Positions 16,835 to 25,029 of a stretch of DNA of 64,000 nucleotides are shown piece by piece. The stretch covers positions 130,780 through 194,779 of the forward strand of contig NZ_KB892003.1 of the NCBI RefSeq assembly GCF_000373645.1, given 5' to 3'. The translations under genes were made by a program, and so were the position numbers. Source of the DNA: Streptomyces sp. ATexAB-D23 (GTDB taxonomy: Bacteria > Actinomycetota > Actinomycetes > Streptomycetales > Streptomycetaceae). The notes below the pieces were generated by a model. That model was not told the origin of the DNA. It was given only the letters and a program-made list of their open reading frames with translations, and made no database searches. Position 1 is the first letter of the stretch; each line of letters begins with the position of its first letter.

Positions 16835-18058
16835 ATGCAGACACAGCAGAGGGATCTCGTCATCGCCGGAGCCCGCGTCTTCGACGGCCGCTCGGAGCAG
16901 GTGGCCGAGAACCAGGGCGTCTGGGTGAGCGGGGACCGTATCCGCCGGGTGGGTCCCGTGGACGAGGTGCTGCGCGAGGCATCCACCGCCGCCGACCCGC
17001 GCGTCCTGGACGCCGCCGGTGCCACCGTGGTCCCCGGCCTGATCAACATGCACGTCCACCTCGACCTCGCCCTCCCCGGCGACCTGGCCCGCGTCGCGAT
17101 GCTCGACGACCCCGCACTCGCCCTGCACATGGCCGAGGAGGCGCGGCTGTCCCTGCTCGCGGGCGTCACCTCCGTACGACTCACCGGCACCTACGGGCAC
17201 ATCGACTTCGCCCTGCGCGACTCCATCGACAGCGGCCGCACCCTCGGCCCGCGCATCTTCACCGCCGGCCAGCTCGTCTGCTCCACGGGCGGACACGGCT
17301 GGCAGCGCAGCCGTGAGGCCGACGGCCCCGCCGGCTTCGCCGCCGCCGTCCGCGACCAGATCAAGCACGGCGCCGACTTCATCAAGCTGTCGCTGTCCGG
17401 CGGGATGGCCGGCGAGCACGAGAAGGTCACGACGTCCCAGCTGCGCGACGACGAACTCGACGCGGTCCTGGAGATCGCCCACGCGTGGGGGCGGAAGGTG
17501 ACCGCGCACGCCGGCCCCGCCATTCCCACCATGGAGGCGATCCGGCGCGGGCTCGACTGCGTGGAGCACGGCTACGAGCTGACCGACGAGCTCTGCCGGC
17601 TGATGGTCGAGCGCGGCGTCACCTACGTCCCCACCATCACCGTCACCCGGTGCAGGGAGTTCTTCGACCGCCACCGCATGCCGGTCTGGATGCAGGACCG
17701 CGCCCTCGCCTGGGGCGACCGCCACTGGGAGAGCCTGGAGACGGCGATCCGGCACGGCGTCAGCATCGCCCTGGGCAGCGACATGCCCCCGCACGCCGAG
17801 TTCGACGGCACATCGGCGACCGTGCGCGAACTCGAATTCATGGTGCAGGCGGGCATGACTCCGCACGCCGCGCTCACGGCCGCCACCTCCACGGGCGCCG
17901 ACTGGCTGGGCAAGGGGGCCATGATCGGCTGCGTCCGCGAAGGCGCGTTCGCCGACCTCCTGCTCGTCGCCGGCGACCCGCTCGCCGACATCTCCGCCAT
18001 GCGCGAGCTGAGCCTGATCGTCAAGGGCGGCCGCACGGTCCTCGACCAGCACGCGTGA
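16835..18058 (+). CDS. Metal-dependent amidohydrolase, prolidase-like
   Basis: A 407-residue amidohydrolase-fold enzyme. Metal ligands are visible: HVH in INMHVHLD near residue 73, Lys in DFIKLSLSGG, His in KVTAHAG, His in DCVEHGYE and Asp in ALGSDMPPHAEF. The closing segment EGAFADLLLVAGDPL is typical. The closest pattern I know is the Xaa-Pro dipeptidase / Xaa-Arg group of this superfamily. In this operon, between an importer and an imino/amino-acid dehydrogenase, it likely cleaves an N-acyl or dipeptide-like conjugate to release the dehydrogenase substrate; that is inference. Confidence 0.87.
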   Translation: MQTQQRDLVIAGARVFDGRSEQVAENQGVWVSGDRIRRVGPVDEVLREASTAADPRVLDAAGATVVPGLINMHVHLDLALPGDLARVAMLDDPALALHMAEEARLSLLAGVTSVRLTGTYGHIDFALRDSIDSGRTLGPRIFTAGQLVCSTGGHGWQRSREADGPAGFAAAVRDQIKHGADFIKLSLSGGMAGEHEKVTTSQLRDDELDAVLEIAHAWGRKVTAHAGPAIPTMEAIRRGLDCVEHGYELTDELCRLMVERGVTYVPTITVTRCREFFDRHRMPVWMQDRALAWGDRHWESLETAIRHGVSIALGSDMPPHAEFDGTSATVRELEFMVQAGMTPHAALTAATSTGADWLGKGAMIGCVREGAFADLLLVAGDPLADISAMRELSLIVKGGRTVLDQHA

Positions 18059-18105
18059 CGACCGCGGTCACCCCCGACCGACAAGGACCGAAGAAAGGAC
18101 CGAAG

Positions 18106-18552
18106 ATGAGTTCCGAACAAGAAGTGACCTCCCTGATCCAGGGCCTCTACCACGCACTCGGCGACTGGCAGGCGTTCGCGCGGTGCCTCGATCCGGGCGT
18201 CACCGTCTGGGAGAGCGACGCCGACCGCATGCTGCACAGCACCGCAGAGGTGGACGCACTGCGCACGAGGCGGCGGGCCGGCATGACCCCCGCCACCGTG
18301 CCGGTGTCCGTCGCCCCCGAGGACCTGCTGGTCGATGCCTGGGGGGACAGCGCCGTCGCACGCTACGTCCTGCGCGCCGTCTACCCCGGGACGGATCCCG
18401 ACCGCTGCTACCGCGTCAGCGACGTACTGCGGCGAGGAGAGCAGGGGTGGCGGATCGTCCACCACCACTCGGAGGCCATGTCACCCCACGACCGCGCCGC
18501 CGCGCCGCCCCCGTCCTCGCGCCCGGCCGGAACACCGCCGGCCGGCCGGTGA
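18106..18552 (+). CDS. NTF2-like / SnoaL-type small protein
   Basis: A 148-residue protein with the cone-shaped NTF2-like pattern: an N-terminal helix (EVTSLIQGLYHALGDWQAFARCLDPGVTVWES), then strands ending in YRVSDVLRRGEQGWRIVHHHSE. The last 25 residues are Pro/Ala-rich and probably disordered. Members act as isomerases, hydrolases or binding partners. It lies inside the catabolic operon, 47 bases after the amidohydrolase and nine before the oxidoreductase. Its role there is unknown. Confidence 0.75.
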   Translation: MSSEQEVTSLIQGLYHALGDWQAFARCLDPGVTVWESDADRMLHSTAEVDALRTRRRAGMTPATVPVSVAPEDLLVDAWGDSAVARYVLRAVYPGTDPDRCYRVSDVLRRGEQGWRIVHHHSEAMSPHDRAAAPPPSSRPAGTPPAGR

Positions 18553-18561
18553 CTACTCGCG

Positions 18562-19764
18562 ATGGCTGAACGCTACGACGTCGTGGTCGTCGGCGGCGGT
18601 CTCCTGGGATGCCTCACGGCCTGGATGGCCGCCCGCGACGGCGCACGGGTCCTGCTGGCCGACAAGGACCAGATCAACCAGCACGCCTCGGGCCGGAACG
18701 CGGGCAGCCTCCACTTCCAACTCGAATACCGGATGGTCGAGCGGGGAAAGGAGGCCGCCCGTGTCGCGGCCGAGGCCATGCCGTTGCACCTGGACGCCGC
18801 CGCCCTGTGGGCGCGCATGGAGGACGAGGTCGGGGAGCCGCTCGGGGTACGCCGTAGCGGCGGGCTCATGATCGCCGAGAGCGCGGACCAGGTCGGCACG
18901 CTCGAATTCAAGGCCGGCCTCGAACGCTCCTGGGGGCTTGCCGTGCGCACGCTCGACCGCGCCGAACTCGACACCGTCGCCCCCTACCTCGCCCCCACCG
19001 TCGTGGCGGCCAACCTCAGCGCGCTGGAGGGAAAGGCGGACGCCCGCCTCGCGGCTCCGGCGGTCGCCCGCGCGGCCTCGGCCGCCGGGGCCACCGTCCG
19101 CACCCGGTCCCGGCTGGACCGCGCGGACCGGGTGCCCGGCGGCTGGCACCTCACCTTCCGGGAGACGGACCACGCAGGAGGCGAGCACGACCGCACTGTC
19201 CGGGCGGCGGCGGTCGTGCTCGCCACCGGGGTGTGGACGACCGGGCTCGGGCGGCTCTTCCACGCACGACTGCCCACCGTGCCCCTCGCCCTCACCATGA
19301 CCGTCACCGCGAAGGTCCCCCCGCTCATCCCGCATCTCGTCCAGCACGCGGGCGCACGCCTGTCCCTCAAACAGTCACTGGACCGCACCGTGCTCATAGG
19401 GGGCGGCTGGCCGGCCCGGCTGATCACGAACGCGGACGGGACCCCGGCGTTCGACCTCAAGCACCAGCCCACCGCACCCTCCGTCGCGGGCAACGCCCGC
19501 GCCGCCGTGAACGCCGTACCCGCGCTGGAACGCATCCCCGTGGTGCGCACCTGGGTCGGCACGACCACGGTCGCCCCCGACCAGCTCCCGCTGGTCGGCG
19601 CGGTCAAGGACACGCCCGGGGTCTTCGTGGCCACCGGGGGATCGGCGTTCACGCTCGGCCCCAGCTTCGCCCGGCTGCTGACCGGCCTCATCGCCGGCCG
19701 CGCGCCCGACATCGACCTCGCCCCGTACGACCCCGCCCGATTCGAGGAAGGGAGCACATCATGA
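18562..19764 (+). CDS. FAD-dependent amino/imino-acid dehydrogenase, HcnC/beta-subunit type
   Basis: A 400-residue DAO-family flavoprotein. The dinucleotide-binding motif VVVVGGGLLGCLTAWMAARDGARVLLADKD opens the protein; ASGRNAG and the C-terminal GVFVATGGSAFTLGPSFARLLTGLI complete the FAD site. It overlaps by four bases (ATGA) with a 2Fe-2S subunit gene, which in turn overlaps an HcnB-like subunit gene. That three-gene order matches membrane-associated heterotrimers such as hydrogen cyanide synthase, opine oxidases and D-hydroxyproline dehydrogenase. This is the catalytic subunit that oxidises the amine. Confidence 0.88.
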   Translation: MAERYDVVVVGGGLLGCLTAWMAARDGARVLLADKDQINQHASGRNAGSLHFQLEYRMVERGKEAARVAAEAMPLHLDAAALWARMEDEVGEPLGVRRSGGLMIAESADQVGTLEFKAGLERSWGLAVRTLDRAELDTVAPYLAPTVVAANLSALEGKADARLAAPAVARAASAAGATVRTRSRLDRADRVPGGWHLTFRETDHAGGEHDRTVRAAAVVLATGVWTTGLGRLFHARLPTVPLALTMTVTAKVPPLIPHLVQHAGARLSLKQSLDRTVLIGGGWPARLITNADGTPAFDLKHQPTAPSVAGNARAAVNAVPALERIPVVRTWVGTTTVAPDQLPLVGAVKDTPGVFVATGGSAFTLGPSFARLLTGLIAGRAPDIDLAPYDPARFEEGSTS

Positions 19765-20051
19765 CCACACCCTCCACCTGGCGCCGCACGACCCGGGGCC
19801 CCGGCGCCGACGTCACCATCGAGGTCGACGGCCGCCGGGTCCGCGCCCGTACCGGCGATACGGTGGCCACCGCCATGCTCGTCGCGGGAGCCCCCTTCGA
19901 CCGGGACCGGAGCGGCGCCGCACGGGCACCCCTGTGCAACCTGGGTTCCTGCTTCGAGTGCGCGGCCACCGTCGACGGCCGGCCGCTGACCCGCACCTGC
20001 CTCGTGGCCGTGCGCGAGGGCATGGCCGTCGAGACGTCGGGAAGACTGTGA
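19761..20051 (+). CDS. 2Fe-2S subunit, HcnA type
   Basis: A 96-residue ferredoxin-like protein. The cluster ligands are in the string CNLGSCFECAATVDG and a fourth Cys in RTC. It matches the small subunit (HcnA/gamma) of heterotrimeric amine dehydrogenases and passes electrons between flavin subunits. The ATG overlaps the stop of the preceding gene, and its TGA shares one base with the ATG of the next, so translation is probably coupled. Confidence 0.88.
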   Translation: MTTPSTWRRTTRGPGADVTIEVDGRRVRARTGDTVATAMLVAGAPFDRDRSGAARAPLCNLGSCFECAATVDGRPLTRTCLVAVREGMAVETSGRL

Positions 20052-21547
20052 TGTTCGATCTCGCAGTCGTGGGCGCGGGCCCGGCAGGCATGTCGGCGGC
20101 CCTCCACGCGGCCGACCACGGCCTGGAGGCCGTCGTCATCGACGAGCAGCAGAGAGCGGGCGGCCAGATCTTCCGCAGGCCGCCGCAGGACCACACCACC
20201 GGCACCCCGCGGCCCACCGCCGGCTACGCCTGGGCCACCGGCCTCATCCGGCGGTTCGAGCAGGACCCGCGGCTGACGACGAAGTTCGGCTGGTCGGCGA
20301 TCGGCGTGCTGCCGGGCGGCACCGGCCCCGACAGCCTGGGGGTGGCGGTCAGCCACCCGCGCCACGGGGCCCGGCAGATCGCCGCGCGCTGCCTCCTGAT
20401 CGCCACCGGGGCCTACGACCTGCCGGTCGCCTTCCCCGGCTGGACGCTGCCCGGAGTGATGACCGCCGGCGGAGTGCAGACCCTCGTCAAGGCGCAGCAC
20501 ATCGCTCCCGTCGGAGACGTGGTGCTCGCCGGGGCGCACCCGCTGCTCCTCCTCGTGGCCGACCGCCTCGTCCGCGACGGTGTCCGGGTGCGCGAGGTCG
20601 CTTTCGCGCAAGGTGTTCCGACCCCCGCCGAACTGCTTCGCGCGCTCGGTGCCGTACCCGGTCATGTCCGCATGCTCGCCGAGTCGGGCATGATCCTCAC
20701 CCGGCTCGTGCGCGGGGGCGTGCGCGTCTCCTCGCGGACGGTCGTGACCGCCGCGCACGGCACCGGCCGCCCCGGCCGTCTCACCAGCGTCCGGCTCGCC
20801 CGGGTCGACCGGCGGTGGAACGTCACGGGTGGCGCCCGTGACGTCGCCGCCTCCCATCTCGTGCTCGGGTACGGCTTCTCGGCGTCCACGGAACTGGCCC
20901 GCCAGGCCGGATGCGAGGTCGTCCACGACGCCCGGCGCGGTGGATGGGTGGTCACCCATGACACCCGGCAGCGGACATCGGTGCCCGGGGTGTTCGTCGC
21001 CGGTGAGCCGGCAGGCGTGGCAGGGGCAGATCAGGCGCGCGCCGAAGGCGCCCTCGCCGGCCTCGCCGCCGCCGCCGACCTCGGACGGACGGTGCCCTGC
21101 GCCGCCTTCGCCGCGGCCGAACGCGCCCTACGCGGAGCGAGACGCTTCTCCGCCGTGGTGCAGCGCCTGTTCGAGCCCGAGCTCACCGCTCTCGGCGACC
21201 TCGCCACACGGGGGACGACCGTCTGCCGATGCGAAATGGTCACCCGGGGCACCCTCGACGACTTCCTGGCCGAGTCGCCCTTCGTCAGCAGCGTCAACGC
21301 CGTCAAGCTCTCCTGCCGGCCCGGCATGGGCCCCTGCCAGGGCCGGTACTGCGAAGGCGGTGTCGCCGCGGCCCTCGCCTCCGCACGCGGCCTGCCGGTC
21401 GGGCACGGCGGCTGCTTCTCCGCCCAACTGCCCATCAGACCCGTGCTCCTGGGCGACCTCTGCGGCCTCGACCCGGCAGGCGCCGAACGGCCCGCGACCG
21501 GTACGGAGACGCACCGGAACGGGGCCGGGGCTACGCCGGCGGGTTGA
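20051..21547 (+). CDS. NAD(P)/FAD-dependent subunit with C-terminal BFD-like 2Fe-2S domain, HcnB type
   Basis: A 498-residue subunit. The N-terminal FAD motif is AVVGAGPAGMSAALHAADHG; a middle nucleotide fold includes VVLAGAHPLLLLVADRL, and GVFVAGEPAGVAGADQARAEG closes the flavin domain. The last 110 residues carry the BFD-type cluster ligands CRCE and CRPGMGPCQGRYC. This is the HcnB/alpha subunit of the trimeric dehydrogenase. Its 3' end overlaps the end of the convergent DUF1838 gene by 17 bases. No terminator hairpin is obvious there. Confidence 0.88.
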   Translation: MFDLAVVGAGPAGMSAALHAADHGLEAVVIDEQQRAGGQIFRRPPQDHTTGTPRPTAGYAWATGLIRRFEQDPRLTTKFGWSAIGVLPGGTGPDSLGVAVSHPRHGARQIAARCLLIATGAYDLPVAFPGWTLPGVMTAGGVQTLVKAQHIAPVGDVVLAGAHPLLLLVADRLVRDGVRVREVAFAQGVPTPAELLRALGAVPGHVRMLAESGMILTRLVRGGVRVSSRTVVTAAHGTGRPGRLTSVRLARVDRRWNVTGGARDVAASHLVLGYGFSASTELARQAGCEVVHDARRGGWVVTHDTRQRTSVPGVFVAGEPAGVAGADQARAEGALAGLAAAADLGRTVPCAAFAAAERALRGARRFSAVVQRLFEPELTALGDLATRGTTVCRCEMVTRGTLDDFLAESPFVSSVNAVKLSCRPGMGPCQGRYCEGGVAAALASARGLPVGHGGCFSAQLPIRPVLLGDLCGLDPAGAERPATGTETHRNGAGATPAG

Positions 21548-22277
21548 GCTTGCGGAAATACGTCCAGCTGGTCTCGTTCGGCTCGCTCCAGCACTCCGGG
21601 GCGTGGGCGAATTCCGGGTGGTGGGCGGCGATGTAGGCGCGGGTGCGTTCGGGAACCTCGGCGTACGAGCCCAGCTTCCGGCCCCGGCAGTGGAAGGCGA
21701 GGCCGCCGGGCGCCCGGCCCCGGGCCATCCACGGCAGCCACGGGGACATCCGCGTCCACGACATCGTGGCGGGGACGCTGGGCGCCGGTCCCGCCAGATC
21801 GACACGGTCGGCGAAGAACTGGAAGAGTTCCAGGGCCTTGTACGTGTCCCCGGCCGAGTGGACGGGGTAATCGGCCACGGGCAGCGGCGAGGGGTAGGCC
21901 AGCGGGATCTCCAGGCTGAAGCACACCTGCGCACCCAGGTCGGTGGCCGGGACCGGGAACGGCCGCCACCTCTGGTTGGCGGGGTCGTTCCAGACGTGGA
22001 TCACCGGCAGGCCGTTCCAGGTCTCCAGGATCTCGCGGGTGCCGGGGTCCAGATAGAAGGCGGCCTCGCGGGTCAGTAACTGGTAGGCGTCCGGGCCCGT
22101 CTCGGCATCCTGGACGAGGCGGGCGACGTTGACACCCTCGAAGCCGAAGAGCCGCTCATAGGGCTGGTCGGGCGCCCACGCGTACACATCGCCCGTCCAC
22201 CAGTACGTGACCTCCTCGCCGTCGAGGGAGGCCCGGGTGCGGGCGAGGGACCGGAGCAGCTCAGCGGGTGTCGTCAT
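21531..22277 (-). CDS. DUF1838-family protein
   Basis: A 248-residue cytosolic protein recognised as DUF1838 by its pattern: GEEVTYWWTGDVYAWAPDQP, LLTREAAFYLDPGTREILETWNG and MSWTRMSPWLPWMARG. Its function is not established. The ATG at 22277 is chosen over an extension to 22322 because the extra residues are Arg-rich and not conserved-looking; no clear ribosome site precedes either. Codon 67 (22077-22079 on the complement) is TTA, so translation may need the bldA tRNA. The ORF converges on and overlaps the HcnB-like gene. Confidence 0.7.
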   Translation of the reverse strand: MTTPAELLRSLARTRASLDGEEVTYWWTGDVYAWAPDQPYERLFGFEGVNVARLVQDAETGPDAYQLLTREAAFYLDPGTREILETWNGLPVIHVWNDPANQRWRPFPVPATDLGAQVCFSLEIPLAYPSPLPVADYPVHSAGDTYKALELFQFFADRVDLAGPAPSVPATMSWTRMSPWLPWMARGRAPGGLAFHCRGRKLGSYAEVPERTRAYIAAHHPEFAHAPECWSEPNETSWTYFRKLNPPA

Positions 22278-22491
22278 GCCGAGCACTCTGCGCGAGCGCC
22301 GCCCGGGGCGGGCGCGAAACACTGCGCCCGGGGCGGAAACGGCCGAAAACCACTGCTGCGGGGCGCGGGCCGGACCGGGGCGCGGGGTCCGTCGCGAAGG
22401 CCGGTGAATTCACCGATGGCGAGGGCCCCTGCGGCCCCGAACCTTGTCCGGGCAGGCATCCACATCCCCGCGTCCCCCTCAGGAGTGCTCC

Positions 22492-23220
22492 ATGCGTCGT
22501 CGTTCACCGCGCCGGCTTCTCGGCATCCTCGCGGCCCTCACGGTCGCGTTCACCCTGTTCTCCCCGGCGTCCGCGGCCGGTGCCGCCGAGCCGGCCGCCC
22601 CGGCCACCACGGCCGCCGTTCAGCCCCTGTCGACCAGCACCCCGGTCGTCTTCGTCCACGGATACACCGGGAGCGCCTCCAACTGGGTCACCGCGATGAG
22701 CGTCTTCCGGCTCAACGGCTGGTCCAGCTCCAACCTCTTCGCCTACGAGTACAACTCCTACGGCAACAACATCACCAACGCCCAGGGCCTGGCCACCTTC
22801 GTCAACGACGTGAAGTCCAGGACCGGTGCGAGCAAGGTCGCGATCGTCAACCACTCCATGGGCGGCCTCGTCAGCCAGTACTACCTGAAGGTGCTGGGCG
22901 GCAACACCAGCGTCAGCCACCTGGCCTCGATCGCCGGCGCGAACCACGGCACCACCTACGCCGGCGCGTGCCTGATCTACACGACCTGCCAGCAGATGTA
23001 CCCCGGCTCCTCGTTCATCTCCCAGATCACCTCCGGTGACGAGACACCGGGCGACACCAAGTACGCCACCTGGTACTCGGCGTGCGACGGCATCATCCTC
23101 CCCTACACCAGCACCCGGCTGGACGGCGCGACGAACAACAACGTGATCTGCCAGACCCACATCGGGTATCTGGCGGACACGGTCGTGCTGGGCCAGGTCG
23201 CGCGCTTCATCGCCTCCTGA
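22492..23220 (+). CDS. Secreted alpha/beta-hydrolase lipase (LipA type)
   Basis: A 242-residue exported enzyme. The signal peptide runs to about residue 33 (SPASAAGAA). The mature part has the oxyanion motif VVFVHGYTGSASNW, nucleophile elbow NHSMGG, Asp in WYSACDGIILP and His in CQTHIGYLAD. This is the small class-2 lipase pattern of Bacillus LipA. A Cys pair (GACLIYTTCQQ) may form a disulphide. AGGAG lies six bases before the ATG at 22492. A hairpin terminator follows. Confidence 0.88.
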   Translation: MRRRSPRRLLGILAALTVAFTLFSPASAAGAAEPAAPATTAAVQPLSTSTPVVFVHGYTGSASNWVTAMSVFRLNGWSSSNLFAYEYNSYGNNITNAQGLATFVNDVKSRTGASKVAIVNHSMGGLVSQYYLKVLGGNTSVSHLASIAGANHGTTYAGACLIYTTCQQMYPGSSFISQITSGDETPGDTKYATWYSACDGIILPYTSTRLDGATNNNVICQTHIGYLADTVVLGQVARFIAS

Positions 23221-23241
23221 CCCCGCACGATCCGGACCGGC

Positions 23242-23273
23242 CCGGTCCCCGGCATCCCGATGCCGGGGACCGG
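23242..23273. terminator. Hairpin terminator between lipase and MFS genes
   Basis: A perfect 14-bp stem, CCGGTCCCCGGCAT and its complement, with loop CCCG, lies between convergent genes six bases from the MFS stop. It is likely bidirectional. Confidence 0.8.
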
Positions 23274-23278
23274 ACGCG

Positions 23279-24493
23279 TCACGTACGGCTGCGAGAACCG
23301 CCCACGCCCCGCGCCGCGCCCGCGTGCGCCGCGGCCAGTACCGCCATCGCCGCGGTGGCCGCGGCAGCGACCGTGAAGCCGCCCTGTGCCCCGTACGTGT
23401 CCACCGTGTGCCCCGCCACCGCCGCGGCCCCGGCCGCTCCCGCGGCACTCGCCGAGTTCAGCCAGGTGAACGCCTGGGTCAGAGCGGCCGGACTCACCGA
23501 CGCCGTGGTGAGCACCGAGGAGAGAACCAGGATCGGCGGGACCGCCAGCCCGGTGGCCGCAAGCGCGAGACCCAGGCCCGCGAAGGAGTCGGCGGCGAGC
23601 ACCGGCAGACAGCACACCGCCAGCCCCGCCGCCGCGAAGGCCAGTTGTATCCGCGGCGCGGCACGCCACCGGCGCAGCCCGTAGAGCCAGCCCGCCAGCA
23701 GGCCGGCGCAGTTCGACACCGCGTAGAGCGGCGCTGCCGCCTGCGCCGCCCCGTGCTCCACCGCGAAGGCCGTCACCGAGACCTGCGTCGCGCCGAAGTA
23801 CACCCCGAGGCCGAGGTTCACCCCGAACTGTGCGGCGAAGGCCGGCCGCAGCAACGAACGGCCCGCGTGCCTGCGCTCGGTGTCGCCCGCCGCCCCGGGC
23901 GCTGTGCGGCGCTGGGCGGCGAAGGCAAGTCCGCCACCCACCACCAGCGCCGTGGCGAGGCCCATGCCGTACGCCGGATCGAGCCCCGCCCCGACCCCGG
24001 CGACGAGGGCCGGTCCGGCCAGGTAGCAGACCCCGTTGGCCAGCGATTCCAGGGCGAAAGCGGTGGGCAGCGCCTCGGCCCGCCGGCCGCTGAGCAGAGC
24101 CGTCCAGCGGGCCGCCGACAGCGCCCCCAGTTGCGGGATCGTCGCCCCCACCAGCGCTCCGGCCACCGCCAGCAGCCCGTGCGGACCGCCGGTCCCGGCC
24201 AGGGCCAGCAGCGACGCCACCGCGGCCGCGTGCGCCAGGAGCGCGGGTGGCAGCACCCGGGTCTGGCCGAACCGGTCGATCAGCCGGGCGAGTTGGGGCC
24301 CGACGCATGCCTCGGTGACGGCGAAGCAACCGGTGACCAGTCCGGCCACGGTGTAGGAGCCGGTGCGGTCGTGCACCAGCCAGACGATGCCGAGGCTCGT
24401 CATGGCGATGCCCGTGCGGCCCGCGGTGGCGGTGAGGAAGAAGGCCGCGGCACCCCGGGTGCGCAGCAGCGTGCGATAGGTCGCCGATGACAC
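23279..24493 (-). CDS. Major facilitator superfamily transporter
   Basis: A 404-residue membrane protein with ten to twelve Ala/Gly/Leu-rich spans and the loop ARLIDRFGQTRVLP in the position of the MFS motif. The GTG at 24493 is chosen because AAGGGA lies about six bases upstream; the frame extends to 24553 with an Arg-rich, unlikely N-terminus. It resembles Streptomyces MFS exporters of unknown substrate. No regulator sits directly beside it. Confidence 0.82.
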   Translation of the reverse strand: MSSATYRTLLRTRGAAAFFLTATAGRTGIAMTSLGIVWLVHDRTGSYTVAGLVTGCFAVTEACVGPQLARLIDRFGQTRVLPPALLAHAAAVASLLALAGTGGPHGLLAVAGALVGATIPQLGALSAARWTALLSGRRAEALPTAFALESLANGVCYLAGPALVAGVGAGLDPAYGMGLATALVVGGGLAFAAQRRTAPGAAGDTERRHAGRSLLRPAFAAQFGVNLGLGVYFGATQVSVTAFAVEHGAAQAAAPLYAVSNCAGLLAGWLYGLRRWRAAPRIQLAFAAAGLAVCCLPVLAADSFAGLGLALAATGLAVPPILVLSSVLTTASVSPAALTQAFTWLNSASAAGAAGAAAVAGHTVDTYGAQGGFTVAAAATAAMAVLAAAHAGAARGVGGSRSRT

Positions 24494-25029
24494 GGCGCGT
24501 CCCTTTCGCTGCCCGGCGGGGCGGACCACCCGGGGTCGTCGGCGTCCTGACATGCCGACCCGTGGTCATCGCCTGGAACCGTCCAGTGTCGGCGTGGAGC
24601 GGGGACGCGCACCCCACGCCGGCTCCGTCACCGAGCAGTGGTCGGTCGAAATGGTTTCGGTAGGAGATACGGATGTGAAAGCGGTCCGAGCCTAGGCTCC
24701 TCGGACGGATCGCGTCCAGGTCTCCGCGCCGTCGCGCGCGGCAGCCCGGCAGCGGGGGAGAGACGGCCCGCCCGCCCCGGGGGCCTCGCGACGGGGCGGG
24801 CACACAGGCACCCCCGGGTGCCGGCGCTCAACCCCGGCCGCGGCGGCGACGTATCGCGGTGAAGCCCAGCGCGCCCGCTCCCGTCGCGACGAGGCCCGCC
24901 GCCACCACCGCGGTCGCCGAACTCCCGCTGCTCCCGGTGCTGGCCGGCGAGCGGTCGTGCCCGCCGCCTCACACGGTTGGACGGGCCGTCCGGGCTTCGA
25001 TTCGTGGCCTCCTTCGCGACAGTTCCGTG
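24494..25029. other. 536-base region without an intact gene
   Basis: Holds the promoter side of the MFS gene, the hairpin GTCCGAG...CTCGGAC at 24684-24706, and on the minus strand a fragment resembling a sortase-anchored tail (separate entry). I see nothing else coding. Confidence 0.6.
24828..24968 (-). pseudogene. Remnant C-terminus of a sortase-anchored surface protein
   Basis: A minus-strand open stretch of 46 codons between two TGA stops with no start codon before its hydrophobic part. The translation reads SPASTG (24933-24947 encode PASTG), then about 25 hydrophobic Ala/Gly/Val residues (AVVAAGLVATGAGALGF) and the basic tail RRRRGRG. This is the order of a cell-wall sorting signal: LPxTG/LAxTG-like motif, membrane span, positive tail. 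The upstream coding part is absent, so it appears to be a gene relic. A chance match in GC-rich DNA cannot be excluded. Confidence 0.5.

Noticed and set aside
24684..24706. GTCCGAG...CTCGGAC hairpin as a terminator
   Set aside because: Only seven pairs with a nine-base loop, and upstream of rather than after a gene; function unclear.
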